In this document: positions 30,421-41,503 of the stretch, in pieces
Numbering within the stretch: position 1 is the first letter of the stretch
How the letters are laid out: every line of letters starts with the position of its first letter
Assembly: GCA_958450365.1 (NCBI GenBank)
Contig: CAUEEP010000759.1
Location: 3,143,880 to 3,207,879 of the forward strand
Source: Mesorhabditis belari
Taxonomy: Eukaryota > Nematoda > Chromadorea > Rhabditida > Rhabditidae
DNA: 64,000 nucleotides
Direction of reading: 5' to 3'
Notes under the pieces: generated by a model
The model's input: the letters and a program-made list of their open reading frames with translations, nothing else
Databases searched by the model: none
What the model was told of the DNA's origin: nothing
Position numbers and translations under genes: made by a program

Positions 30421-30740
30421 TACTCAATTGAGAATATTTAAAATAGAGAATATTTAAAAATTAAAAGAAAACCTAAAAATCTCAAATCAATGCCAGATTG
30501 TTTACTTTCATTCACTCAAAGACTTCGCTCACAAATGTCAAAGAAGTCACATGCAATCAGATTTCATCACTTTTACTGGAAAAGCTTGGGAGTTCAAGAA
30601 TTGTTGGAAATTGGAAATTAGATTATTGGATTATTGGATGATTGGATGATTGGATGATTAGAATATAGAAAATCGAGAAATGCGAAAAGAAGTGATAACA
30701 AAGGCAATGATTACTGTTTGGTATGCAGAATGGACACAGA
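30421..30740. other. Upstream region of the transporter
   Basis: AT-rich, with ATTGGATGATTGGATGA repeats at 30620-30660. Any promoter would lie here or within the array beyond; no element recognised. Confidence 0.5.
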
Positions 30741-31058
30741 ATAGAAGCAATAGAAAGAAGCAATGGAAAGAAGCAATGGAAAGAGCAATGAGAAGCAAGG
30801 AAGAGCAAGGGCAGAGAAGCAAGGGGAAGAGAGCAGAAACAAAGAAAGAGCGAGAGCAAGAAAGAGCAAAGAGCGGAAGAGCAAGGGGAGCAGGAAAGAA
30901 GCAATGGAAAGAAGCAATGGAAAGAAGCAATGGAAAGAAGCAATGGAAGGAAGCTATGGAAAGAAGGAATGGAAAGAAGCAATGGAAAGAAGGAATAGAA
31001 AGAAGGAATAGAAAGAAGCAATGGAAAGAAGGAATGGAAAGAAGGAATGGAAAGAAGC
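30741..31058. repeat. GAAAGAAGCAATG 13-bp purine-rich array
   Basis: About 20 units, with an AGAGCAAGGGC-rich segment at 30785-30890. Confidence 0.95.
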
Positions 31059-31269
31059 AATCACAAGATGAAAGCTTTAGAGTTAGTTCAAATTCAGATT
31101 CCAAACTGATCAAGACTTCTGCCAATGATCCATTTCCTAAAGCCTTACTTCGTTGGCCTGTTTCACAGGAACAGACTCAATCCTCATAAATCCCAAACCA
31201 CCCCAAGGGGAACATTGACGTTGGGATATTTTTCACGATCATTTCCACAGCAACAAAAGGGACAGTTGT

Positions 31270-31440
31270 TGTTTGAGAATGGGAGAATGAGAAGAGGAAG
31301 AAAAAGAATGAGAATGGGAGAATGAGGAGAGGAAGGAAAAGAATGAGAATGGGAGAATGAGAAGAGGAAGAAAAAGGATCAGAGAAACAAAGAGAATCAA
31401 AGGAACCAAAAAGAATCAAAGGAATCAAAAAGAATCTGAG
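31270..31440. repeat. GAGAATGGGAGAATGAG array and AATCAAAGGAACC repeats
   Basis: Purine-rich units of 35-40 bp (three copies), then short AGAATCAAAGGA units. Confidence 0.9.
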
Positions 31441-31868
31441 AAAGAAAATCAAAGAGTATCCATGAGATCATCATCGATCAAGAGCTTCGATCAAGAGCTC
31501 TTTTGTGAGCATCTTTAAAGAACATTGCAAGGGATCTTCTTGGAAAAGGGGATGATATCATGAAGAGAATGAGGAAAAGATTTTAAAGGAAAGATTTTAA
31601 AGGAAAAGATTCTAAAGGAAAAGATTTGCATTTTAAAAGACTCTAGATTGGTTTTAGATTCCCTAGAATTTGAGGATTGATTTGAGAATTTCAATCAACT
31701 TTAAAGCTTGGAAAGCCATAAAGCAATTTTGCAAGTGATTCTGGTTCTGATTAGTTATCGATTCTGATTAGTTATCGATTCTGATCATTCACTGAACAAA
31801 GCTCCTGGAATCGGACTCCAAAATGGATTCAGACTCGAATAGAATCAAGTTGACAATATTTGACGAAA
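31441..31868. other. Non-genic stretch
   Basis: Contains small repeats (GGAAAAGATTTTAAA at 31575-31630; TTCTGATTAGTTATCGA at 31745-31775). No exon seen. Confidence 0.5.
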
Positions 31869-31950
31869 GTGTCGTTGTCATTGTCGTTGTCATTGTCGTT
31901 GTCATTGTCATTGTCGTTGTCGTTGTCATTGTCGTTGTTGTTGTCGTTGT
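31869..31950. repeat. (GTCATT/GTCGTT)n hexanucleotide
   Basis: Thirteen units of GTCRTT. It resembles the TCATTG array at 13498. Confidence 0.95.
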
Positions 31951-32029
31951 AGAAAACAGAAAAAGCATTCGTCTAATTGTAAGCCTTACTGGATAATCTT
32001 TTAAGTGCTTCTTCAAGCTTCAAGCTTCA

Positions 32030-32275
32030 AGATTCGACTCATAAAGCTCTTCAAAACATTCATTTTTTGCGGTCAACGAAGGGTTCAAACGGACTCGATC
32101 ACGCACTCTCTTGATAATTATTTTGTTGATCAATTTCTTCCTCGTCCCCTACGATCAGAAGTGGTTCCGAATCTTGCAAGAGTGGTTGGAAACTTTTTTG
32201 GAAACATTCAGTCGTCTAGAAATGTCAATTGCTCGCATACTGTCCTTATGAAGTTGAATGATTGAGTTGCGGTGA
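32030..32275 (-). pseudogene. Decayed Tc1/mariner transposase, N-terminal part
   Basis: On minus, pieces read SMRAIDISRRLNVSKK, then in another frame TTLARFGTTSDRRGRGR, then KIIIKRVRDRVRLNPSL. This order (helix-turn-helix with RRLNVS, ARF..T, GRGR, then a K.VRDRVR.NP motif) is that of Tc1/mariner transposase DNA-binding regions. At least two frame changes and a stop separate the pieces. The catalytic DDE/D part is absent. Confidence 0.7.
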
Positions 32276-32460
32276 ACAGAGGATGCAGTGCAGGGAACAG
32301 AGGATGCAGTGCAGTGAACAGAGGGCAGTGCAGTGAACAGAGGATGCAGTACAGTGCACAGAGGATGCAGTGCAGTGAACAGAGGATGCAGTGCAGTGAA
32401 CAGAGGATGCAGTACAGTGCACAGAGGATGCAGTGCAGTGCACAAAGGATGCAGTGCACA
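32268..32460. repeat. GTGCAGTGAACAGAGGATGCA minisatellite
   Basis: About ten units of 17-21 bp around AACAGAGGATGCAGT. It overlaps the edge of the decayed transposase. Confidence 0.9.
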
Positions 32461-32852
32461 GAATCTTCCCATTCTAAATTTAAGCTTTCTTTTGTGAAGA
32501 AAAGATTGTAAAAACATGAAGAAAACATTGTAAAATAGATATAAAATAAAATTGCTAAGAAAATTGCCAAGAAAATGCTCAATAAAACGCTCAAAAAATC
32601 TAGCTAGATACTATCAAACTCACTGATAGATAAAGAGTCTGTCTCTTGAGGTGCTCTTGAGGTGAAAGTGATCGGAAGAGATCATCGGGGTCTCTACCTC
32701 TCTCCTTTCATGATATCTTTGAGTCAAAGAGTGACACTTGGCTCAAAAAGTTTTCCAAAGTCCAAAAGTCCCAAAGAGTTAGTTCAAATCTTTTGGCACA
32801 GAAACAATCGAGAAATTTGAAATGAGAGAAGAATCAAGGGACACTCAAAGAA
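32461..32852. other. Non-genic stretch
   Basis: AT-rich; nothing recognised. Confidence 0.5.
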
Positions 32853-33070
32853 ATGAAAATGAAGGAGAGAATGAAGGAGAGAATGAAGGAGAGAATGAAG
32901 GAGAGAATGAAGGAGAGAATGAAGGAGAGAATGAAGGAGAGAATGAAGGAGAGAATGAAGGAGAGAATGAAGGAGAGAATGAAGGAGAGAATGAAGGAGA
33001 GAATGAAGGAGAGAATGAAGGAGAGAATGAAGGAGAGAATGAAGGAGAGAATGAAGGAGAGAATGAAGGA
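32853..33070. repeat. Perfect 12-bp array GAATGAAGGAGA
   Basis: About 18 nearly identical units. The 12-bp period keeps every frame open (Asn-Glu-Gly-Glu and Met-Lys-Glu-Arg on plus). Decays to GAATAGAAGGAAA by 33180. Confidence 0.97.
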
Positions 33071-33417
33071 AAGAATAAGAATAGAAGGGAGAGAATGAAG
33101 GAAAGAATAGAAGGAAAGAATAGAAAGAAAGAGATAGAAGAAAAAGAATGAAGGAAAAAGAATAAAGAAAAGAATAAAAGACAATAAAGAGACTAATCAA
33201 ATAGATATATTGAAGGGATGAAAAGCATATTGAATTGAATTGAAAGCCGATTCTCACTTGATTTGAAAGCGGATTCTCAAGAATTTTGAAGAAAAAGATT
33301 AGACGATCATGATGCAAGAAGTTTTGTCGATAGTTTCTGTTTTGTCGAACTTTAGTGTTTATTTTTCACAGATCATTCAAGCAACTGGCTGGTAGGAAAG
33401 AATGGTACTTTGTGCTC

Positions 33418-33556
33418 AAGCAAAAGCACGCTTGAGCTGAGCAAAAGCACGCTTGAGCTTGAGATTGAGCTTGAGATTGAGCTTGAGCTTGAGATTGAGC
33501 TTGAGATTGAGCTTGAGCTTGAGCTTGAGATTGAGATTGAGCTTGAGCTTGAGCCT
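33418..33556. repeat. (TTGAGC/TTGAGA)n hexanucleotide array
   Basis: TTGAGCTTGAGATTGAGC units, about 20. Confidence 0.95.
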
Positions 33557-34303
33557 ATTTTTTAGTATATTTCTAATCTATTTCTAATCTATTTCTAACC
33601 TATTTCTAACCTATTTTGCTAGATTTACTCCCAAAATTCGATTTTGAGTAGGTTTTAGCTTTTTTTAGTTTTTTTAAACCTAAACACAGTCTTAAAACAA
33701 TGTTTTAGACTAATCACTAAACAGATAGGGCTAAAAATTTGCATCTAAGGCTTTTTGCGGATCGGGAATCCGAATCTGAAATCAAATTTTAGCAATATTC
33801 ATTGCACGCTGAGATCTAAAGGATTGATCTAAAGGATTTTGATCAAAAGGATTGGATACTTTGGGACTTTGTGCTCCCACTGACAATCGGACACGTCCGA
33901 ATGCCGATTGTCAGTGTGACAGCCGATTGTGACAACCGATTGTGACAGCCGATTTTCTTGAGAAGCCGATTCAATTACCCAGCGCAAAGATCCCAGATTC
34001 AATTAGCGCAAAACGAACGACAAAGCCTTCTATCTTCTCGGAAACAACATTACTTTTGAAAACTTTCAAAGAATACTACTTATAAAAACTTTCAAAGAAT
34101 ACTACTTATAGTTTTTATGTTTCTATCAAATAGAACAAAAATCTTGTAAAACCGATCAATTTAGACTGGTTTATAGCTTATTTTTGACGAATTCTTTTAG
34201 AATATTTTGAAGAATTCTTTTAGAATATTAGATTACACCAAAAAAACATACATAAAACTAGTATTAGAAAACTAGTATCAGATTCGGATTCTCGATTATT
34301 TAT
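33557..34303. other. Non-genic stretch with a small hairpin
   Basis: At 33881-33911 CTGACAATCGG..CCGATTGTCAG forms a perfect stem around ACACGTCCGAATG, followed by GACAGCCGATTGT repeats. The rest is AT-rich. Confidence 0.55.
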
Positions 34304-34575
34304 TAAAGCTTTAAAGGAGCTTTAAAGGAGCTTTAAAGGAGCTTTAAAGGAACTAAATAGGAACTATAAAGGAACGATAAAGGAACGATAAAGGAACGAT
34401 AAAGGAACTAAATAGGAACTATAAAGGAACGATAAAGGAACGATAAAGGAACGATAAAGGAACGATAAAGGAGCTTTAAAGGAACTAAATAGGAATCATA
34501 AAGGAGCTTTAAAGGAGCTTTAAAGGAACTAAATAGGAATCATAAAGGAACGATAAAGGAGCTTTAAAGGAACTA
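34304..34575. repeat. AAAGGAACGAT / AAAGGAGCTTT minisatellite
   Basis: About 24 units of 11 bp (AAAGGAACGAT, AAAGGAGCTTT, AAATAGGAACT). Confidence 0.95.
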
Positions 34576-34583
34576 AATATAGC

Positions 34584-34874
34584 TACCGTAAATACTGTAA
34601 TTGGACCCCACCCCCATAATGACGGTGGGGAGTGTTGCGTAGTCTAGCTTTGAACGAGTTTTTCTTGACACTGGTTTATGCTACAATGCGCGCTTAGGCA
34701 TCAAAAAATAGCTGAAATTCAGGGCTATTTTTTGATACCAAAGACGCATTTTTTGAAAGTACGGGCGCTTTGAAAAATGCTAAAAACTAGCGACTAGCGA
34801 AAAATGCTAACTTTGCGACTAGCGACTACGCAACTGTACGAGAGGGGTGGAGTACTATTACAGTATTTACGGTA
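34584..34874. mobile_element. MITE with TACCGTAAATACTGTAA termini
   Basis: The left end TACCGTAAATACTGTAA..GGACCCCACCCC is mirrored by GGGGTGGAG..TTACAGTATTTACGGTA on the right. The interior holds a second inverted piece (TTTTTTGATACC..). Same family as 20980-21112. Confidence 0.85.
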
Positions 34875-35257
34875 TATTTTTTTAGCCTCTTAGCTTTTCT
34901 GGTTCACTCAGAAGAGGCAGTTTTGTGAAAAACTCTTGTCACTCTTGTCAAACTCTCATCGTGAATGCGTTAAATTTAAAGAATCTAAAGATTTAAAGAT
35001 TCTCAGGAGAGTCAAATTCGAATAAAAGCGGTCAACGAATTTAGAAAATGGTGAAGAGCCGGCATTGCGTAATAGTGGACATCTAGCTGGAGGGAAAAGA
35101 AGGGACTAAGTGATAGAGAGGAAAATCTGATGGAGAAAAGGCTGATGAGGACAGATATGGAGTGCGGAGGGGAAAGCCGATGAGGACAGAGAAATGTGCA
35201 GAGTTGGCAAGAGAAAAAGCGCGACTCAGCGACAAGACAGAGAAGAGGTTTGGCCCT
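34875..35257. other. Non-genic stretch
   Basis: No exon supported. Purine-rich at 35080-35180. Confidence 0.5.
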
Positions 35258-35358
35258 AGAGGGCCCAGTAGACACTAGGCAGGCAGTAGAGGGCCCAGTA
35301 GACACTAGGCAGGCAGTAGAGGGTCCAGTAGACACTAGGCAGGCAGTAGAGGGTCCAG
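35258..35358. repeat. 30-bp tandem repeat, 3.3 copies
   Basis: GAGGGCCCAGTAGACAC-TAGGCAGGCAGTA units; the third and fourth carry GGTCCAG. Confidence 0.95.
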
Positions 35359-35682
35359 ACATCGTTCAGTTCACAAGAGACCTCAAGGCTTGAAGAAGGG
35401 GCAGACATAGTCCCAGTGTCGTCACAAGAGACGTGGGAGGTCCTAGAGGGTCCAGACACCAGATAATAGAGCAAGAGTGACCCACTGGCCCTATATGGAA
35501 TATTAGAGTGCCCAGAGATCCCCGGTCGTCCAGTTCCAGCCCCACCCTCACCCCTTTCTGTCCCTGGAGGCTCAAATTGAGAGAAGAGATCGATCTCTCT
35601 TTCATCGTTCATTCTCTTTTTCTTTTCCTTATCTTTCTCTACTCATTCCAATAACCACCACAATTTATCGGGAAATTTAATT

Positions 35683-36260
35683 ACAGTCGATTCTCGATAT
35701 AGAAATTCTGTCGGGACGAAATGGAATTGAATCGACAATCGAAATGGAATCATTAACATTAAAATCGTTATATAGAAGTCAAAAAACAAAGGCTTTTAAC
35801 CCAAATCATCATCGAGTTACAATAAACCGCTTTCAACAAAAACAAACAAAACGTCAAACTCTCTCAAAGTTTAGCGAAATATCTATGCTTGATTTTTAAC
35901 CAAAAATTTCTCATAAACAGTCATCAAGAAGAGTTAAGGCAGCAAAAACTTAAAAAAACTAGTTTTGCAACTTTTGAAAACATTGATAAGCTTCAATCGT
36001 GAAATTGTTTGCGCTGGTTCCACCAACTTCTCATTTTCACTTTCTTGGCTCCTCGATTTTATGGAAGCAACAATTTCGGACAATGTTCGAACGCCTGTAG
36101 TTGAAGTAGCATCTTCAGCAAGAATATAATCAAGTGCATTCGTGCTATGAACAAAATCCCGTTTTAGAAGACGTTTTAGTCACAAAATCCTTGTATCAAA
36201 TCAAAAGTTAGTGCAAAGAGCGATTAAAAAAATCGTTCTAATTTTGTAACGGTCCAGAAG
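35683..36260 (-). pseudogene. Remnant of a pogo/Tigger-like DNA transposon
   Basis: The plus-strand end CAGTCGATTCTCGATATAG next to a TTA dinucleotide site resembles pogo-type terminal repeats. On minus, about 36150-35970 reads STNALDYILAEDATSTT, GVRTLSEIVASIKSRSQ and ISRLKLINVF. This acidic/helical stretch resembles the C-terminal tail after the DDE domain in pogo/Tigger transposases. Stops occur on both sides. The assignment rests on weak resemblance. Confidence 0.35.
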
Positions 36261-36495
36261 ATGAGTCTTGCTTTCGTTGTTTCCATTCAACTCTTCAAAC
36301 CATCTTGCAGTTAGTTTTGGTCTTCATTGTGGTCCAGCTACGAAAAGTTCCGGAGTTCCGGACTACGAAAAGGATTCTCCACTCGGCTCCGAAATGGAAA
36401 TAGATTACTTTCTAATTTCACATAATTTATCGCGTAAAACAATAATTTCAATTAATCTGATAAAAACAAAAAAAATGATTTGAAAATGAAAAAGA

Positions 36496-37310
36496 AACAA
36501 CGACGCGGCGCTCCCATCGACTACCTCCAAATGGCGGCGACGTCAATTGGAATGCAACGTTGCGCGATTCGACAACTTTCTTCCTTACAAAATCGCAATT
36601 TTCATTTGTTCGATCTGCGGAGTTCATCACCGAGTTCGACAACAGACGTCCAATATACCGTTCAGCGCGAGAGCTTCTGAAGACGTCCCGGAGACTTCTT
36701 CCTGCCATAATTGAAAGGATCCTTCAAGAAATTTGCAACAACTTGGTGCGAGCGCTTCATTTTCTTTGCGATCTCCCGATTCGACAACTTTCTTCCTTTC
36801 AAAATTGCAATTTTCATCTGTTCGATCTGCGAAAGGGATTTTCCACGCTCCATCTTCCTAAAAAATAAAAAATAAAAGAAATAGAACAAGGCAATGGCAC
36901 AACAAGCAACAAAAACAAGCAAATCGCAATTTTGCGGATACTTGAGAAGTTTGAGGGAAAAAAAGGATGCATCTGCGCCTTTTGCATCTGTTTTATAAGT
37001 CCTGTAGCATCACCGAGTTCGACAACAGACGTCCAATATGCCGTTCAGCGCGGACCGTGAGCTTCTGAAGACGTCCCGGAGACTTTTTCCTGCCATAGTT
37101 GAAAGGATCCTTCAAGAAATTTGCGACAACTTGGTGCGAGCGCTTCATTTTCTTTGGGATCTCCCGATTCGACAACTTTCTTCCTTTCAAAATTGCAATT
37201 TTCATCTGTTCGATCCGCGAAAGGGATTTTCCACGCCATCTTCCTAAAAAATAAAAATTAAAGAAATAGAACAAGCAAAAAATGGCACAACAAGCAACAA
37301 AAACCAGCAA
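36496..37310 (-). pseudogene. Tandem copies of a Tc1/Tc3-like transposase DNA-binding domain
   Basis: On minus, 37240-36993 and 36860-36662 each encode IEQMKIAILKGRKLSNREI, KKMKRSHQVVANFLKDP and FNYGRKKSPGR. The right copy continues RAERHIGRLLSNSV. After a frame change the left copy continues RAERYIGRLLSNSV and then runs into a third, shorter copy of the first segment (about 36625-36550). This is the paired helix-turn-helix (recognising the terminal repeats) of Tc3-like transposases. No DDE catalytic part is present. A block GCGGCGCTCCCATC..GGCGGCGACGTCAATTGGAA occurs on both sides (36500-36560 and 37420-37480). Confidence 0.75.
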
Positions 37311-37576
37311 ATTAAAGAAAATTAAAGAACAAGCAAAAAATGGTTATTACAGGTATAAAATGAAAAAGAAACGTGGTGGTTTTATCATTTTGCAAAATAA
37401 AGAAATGATTAAAAACGACGACGCGGCGCTCCCATCAACTACCTCCAAATGGCGGCGACGTCAATTGGAATGTAACGTTGCGCGAAAATTAAAATTTTCG
37501 ACAGGAATTCAGAGGTGGTTTCATTTTTGTCGACAATTTTCGTTTCTTTTCGATTAGATTATGTTTATTCAAATTT

Positions 37577-37990
37577 TAGGGGGCTGGGACAAATGCGACC
37601 TTTTTTTTGCGCACCCGGACATTTGCGAACCTTTTTTTTGCTGGAAAAGGCCTTAGAAAAGGTCGTAGAGCTTCAAAAATGTTTTCACAGAAGGGAATCG
37701 TATGCGTAGATTCCGAATTTCGATAAATCAGACCTCGCTGACACGTCAAATTTGGGCTAAAAGGCAAAAACTACGCAACTTAACGCTTTTCCGCAGTTTT
37801 TGCCTTTTAACCCAAATTTGACGTGTCAGCGAGGTCTGATTTGTCGAAATTCGGAATCTACGCATACGATTCCCTTCTATGAAAACGTTTTTGAAGCTCT
37901 ACGACCTTTCCTAAGGCCTTTTCCAGCAAAAAAAAGGTGCGCAAATGTCCAGGTGCGCAAAAAAAGGTCGCATTTGTCCCACCCCCAATT
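37577..37990. mobile_element. Fold-back element, 0.41 kb
   Basis: Arms of about 200 bp: GGGACAAATGCGACCTTTT at the left is mirrored at 37960-37983, and CCAAATTTGACGTGTCAGC is mirrored near the centre. The arms run nearly to the middle (short loop around 37790). Non-coding. Confidence 0.9.
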
Positions 37991-38647
37991 TTAGCTAATA
38001 AAAAACAACTCGAAACTGTAAACAAAACCTTTTCACAGCTAATCTACTCGTAATCGAATCCCTTTCATCATTCAGACAAACAAAAACTTTTGCGGATACT
38101 TGAGAAGTTTGGAGGGGAAAAAGGAAGGCATGAAAAAAAAGGAGGCTCATTTTCAAGAGTTTGCTCAAACAATGAACTTATTGGTATTGAAATTGGGAAT
38201 TTCAATCAATTTGGGTCATTGGTTTAATGACCCGAATTGAAATGCCAATGTAAAGGAATTTGAAAAAAAAGTTGAACTGAGCTAATCATCTAACAAAATC
38301 TAGCAAATCTAATCATCTTTATCTAGCTAAACATCAAAATGTTTATCTAGCTAACCATCAAAATGTTTATCTAGCTAATCAAAATCTGAAAATAAATGGC
38401 AAGCTCAACTTGGCCAGTTCCACTTGGCCAGCCAAGTGAAACTTAGGTAATTGAATCAGCAATCTGAATTCAGCAATCTGAATTCAGCAATCTGAATTTA
38501 AGCAATAAAAAAAAACAAAAAGATGATTAGGTGAATGGATAAATGAGCTGTTCACAATTTCTTTTCACACAAAAACTAAAAGACAAAAAGTTGGCCTTCT
38601 CTTCGATTTCCCTCAAGGCTATCCATAAGGTCCACGTTGTAAAATTG
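37991..38647. other. Non-genic stretch with short repeats
   Basis: GTTTATCTAGCTAA.CATCAAAAT (38320-38380) and CAGCAATCTGAATT (38456-38500) repeat two or three times. No exon. Confidence 0.5.
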
Positions 38648-38798
38648 AAGAAAAGATTTGAAAAGAAAGGGAAAGAAAGGGGGAGAAAGGGAAAGAAAGG
38701 GAAAGAAAGGGAAAGAAAGGGAAAGAAAGGAAAAGAAAGGAAGAGAAAGGGAAAGAAAGGGAGAGAAAGGGAAAGAAAGGAAAAGAAAGGAAAAGCTG
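38648..38798. repeat. GGGAAAGAAA 10-bp purine array
   Basis: About 15 units of GGGAAAGAAA / GGAAAAGAAA. Confidence 0.95.
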
Positions 38799-39543
38799 AG
38801 GAAAGATGTTAAGAGGATGGGAAATTGGGACAATGAAATCATTCGTTTGAAAATGAAAGGTACAAAAAATGATGTCGCATAGTCTAGCCGGTTCAATTAC
38901 TCAATCAAAGCAAAACAGGAATGTTCTCAGGACACTGTGATGCAATTTGTGCAACAAGATTTAAGATTTAAGATCCCGTCAAGATTTAAAGCAACATTTC
39001 AAATCAAAGCCTTATTTTCACGCAGATTTCACACTGCGACAGTCAGATTGCTAGATTTTGCTGTCATCTAGCTAGATGACAGCCATTCTGACGGTCAACG
39101 ATTCGATTCCCTTTTTGCAGTGCTTGATCTACTCGTTCAAGTTGTTGAACTAGAGCTCGATCTAGAACTCGAACTAGAACTAGAGTACAGCTCTTTGGTG
39201 ACAATTCAGTTTTGATGCCATGAACCTTCCGATGCACACCAATCCCTTGGAATTCTACCAAACACAAATCATCGCCTTCTCTTCAGTTTGCTTGGCTTTT
39301 GCTGTCATTCTTCTTTGTCTTCTTTGTCTTTTGCTGTCTTAGAGCGTCTCCCAGATTTAACCACTGCCTTTTACGTGTGGGATTATCGTAACAGATCGTA
39401 ACAGATCCACTTCTCATCTGAAGTAAGAATTGAATTCAAAAAGCCTTTTGATTTTGATTTACTAAGCGATTACTAAGCGATTACTAGGATTCGTATCGCT
39501 GAGACGATGACGTATCCACTAGAAATGGGCAAAATCCTCATCT
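38799..39543. other. Non-genic stretch
   Basis: No gene. Small CTAGAACTCGAACTAGAACTA repeat near 39150-39185 and ATCTAGCTAGAT palindrome at 39066. Confidence 0.5.
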
Positions 39544-40052
39544 GAGCTGAGCTGAGCTGAGCCGAGCTGAGCCTAAGCCTAAGCCTAAGATCCAAAAAAT
39601 GGTGGTTCAGCCCAAACCCAAATAGACTTAGTGCTAGGCGCAGCAGCTAGCCTACGCACTAAGTCCAAGCCTAAACCTGAGCCTAAGCCTGAGCCTGAGT
39701 TGAGCCCTCTCACTAATCCGATCACGATCTGAGCCCGAGCCTGAGCTCAAGCTTGAGCTAAGATATGCAAATCTTTAATACATTTTCCTAACACAATTCC
39801 ATTCAAAGTTTAAAACAAATATTTTAAAAAACATTTTGCAAGAAATAACTATTCGAGTTTCTTATTTACTTCTACTTTGTATTCAACAATCCCTTTCGAC
39901 AAATCTCGGCTCGGATTTGAGCCGAGCCGAGCTCAAGTTGGGAAACCGTAGGCTTGGCTTGGACCGGCTCGGACCGGCTCAAGCTCGGCTCGGACCGGCT
40001 CAAGCTTAGCTTGGACCGGCTCGGACCGGCTCAAGCTTGGCTCGGCCCATGT
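39544..40052. repeat. GAGCTGAGCC and GGCTCGGACC degenerate arrays
   Basis: GAGCTGAGCCTAAGCC at 39544-39760, then AAGCTCGGCTCGGACCGG units at 39908-40052, separated by unique AT-rich DNA. Confidence 0.85.
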
Positions 40053-40402
40053 CTAGTACCCACTTCCCGCCTCGATTTGACTTTCTGAGTTTGTGTGGAT
40101 GACGGGTAATGGTAGAATCAACATTGTATAATATCGCAAGCTCATGACTAAACGTGGATCTTCAATCTTTGGCGTAAATCATCGTCATCAATGGTGAGAG
40201 GAGGGTGGCCATGTTCTTCGTGATATAGATTCTCATTACCATCATTAAAACCATCGACTGCATTGACTTCAGATATTATGTTTGGTCTAAAGATAGAAGC
40301 GAGTGTTTTCTGGCATTCGACAGCGTTATTTCTCTGCTTGACATCGTATAGCATACAGACACGAACGCAATCTTCATCTCTACAATACTTGAAGTCCTCC
40401 AT
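40053..40402 (-). pseudogene. Decayed mariner-like transposase, N-terminal part
   Basis: On minus from 40402: an 84-codon frame containing KQRNNAVECQKTL, FNDGNENLYHEEHGHPP and IDDDDLRQRLK, then a one-base frame change at about 40147 followed by SHELAILYNVDSTITR and RKSNRGGKWV. This matches the layout of mariner transposases (GRP/PP linker, DDL..L, a second helix-turn-helix with ELA..NV..STI.R, then GKWV). The catalytic DD34D part is missing, replaced by the GGCTCGGACC array. Confidence 0.75.
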
Positions 40403-40455
40403 CTCTACAATACTTGAAGTCCTTCATCTCTACAATTACTCATACTCTCTCTCTC

Positions 40456-40500
40456 TAGAGGGTATAGCTCAGTCGAAAGATAAGCGATTCGCATAAAAAT
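40456..40500 (+). pseudogene. tRNA 5'-half-like fragment
   Basis: GAGGGTATAGCTCAGTCGAAAG looks like a tRNA acceptor/D-arm start with an A box, but no B box follows. Confidence 0.3.
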
Positions 40501-40807
40501 TTCACAGATAAATGTTGAGTGGGTCTCCTATAGCGGTGCTCATTTTCTAATCGATAGGAGGCCATAAATTTTTAAAACAAGCTCTCAAAGTTGCACTTAG
40601 TCTGGCGGGCGACTTAGTTTTCGGGTTTTTGAAGTGGCATTGAAACGAAAGGTGATTGGGGAAATTTTCGCATGCCATTTATCAGAAAGATATTTTTCAA
40701 CCTCCAATCATTGTTTACGGGAAAAATCTCGAATAAAATGAACAAAACCCTGCTTATTTATGATTTTCGTCAATCCGGGCCGAAAGGTGTTTAACGCCGA
40801 AAGGTGT
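40501..40807. other. Non-genic stretch
   Basis: Nothing recognised. Confidence 0.5.
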
Positions 40808-40931
40808 TTAGCTTCTTCTAGCTTCTTCTAGCTTCTTCTAGCTTCTTCTAGCTTCTTCTAGCTTCTTCTAGCTTCTTCTAGCTTCTTCTAGCTTCTTCTA
40901 GCTTCTTCTAGCTTCTTACAGCTTCTTATCG
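40808..40931. repeat. AGCTTCTTCT 10-bp array
   Basis: Twelve units, all but the last perfect. Confidence 0.97.
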
Positions 40932-41311
40932 ACATTCTTATCGATATTGTCGATAAAAACTTATTGAGATCTCGATATTCTGCTGTCAAATGGTTTATCG
41001 ACCAAAACTTGCTTTCCTTTGATCAAGTGATTGATCAATTACAAGATTGTAAACAATGAAGATTAAACATCGTAACAATCGTAACAGTTTAATGGCCAAG
41101 AAACTCTTGACCTTCCCCAACAAAACTATAGTCGAATGGGACATTTCCCTAAATGAGTTCACCAGAAAAACTTCGATTCGATTCGCTTAGATTTCCTTGG
41201 ATAAAAGTGGATCTCATTAATGAAAGGTGAAAGACCGGATCTTGGATTGGATTGGAAGATATTGGGGAAAGGAAGAAGGAGATCGAGAACCTGTCTTTTG
41301 GATGACTTCAA

Positions 41312-41503
41312 GAAGAAGGGGAAGAGGAAGAAGAGAAAGGAGAAGAAGAAGAAGGAGAAGAAGAAGGAGAAGAAGAAGAAGGAGAAGAAGGAGAAGAAGG
41401 AGAAGAAGGAGAAGAAGAAGAAGAAGAGGAAGAAGGAGAAGGAGAAGAAGAAGAAGGAGAAGAAGAAGAGGAAGAGAAAGAAGAAGAGAAAGAAGAAGAA
41501 GAC
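41312..41503. repeat. (GAAGAA/GGAGAA)n polypurine tract
   Basis: About 190 bp, all purine on plus. Can form triplex DNA. Frames are open but low complexity (Arg/Glu/Lys). Confidence 0.95.

Noticed and set aside
38543..38812. 89-codon frame on plus (Lys/Glu/Gly-rich end)
   Set aside because: Second half is the GGGAAAGAAA array; the first half has no support.
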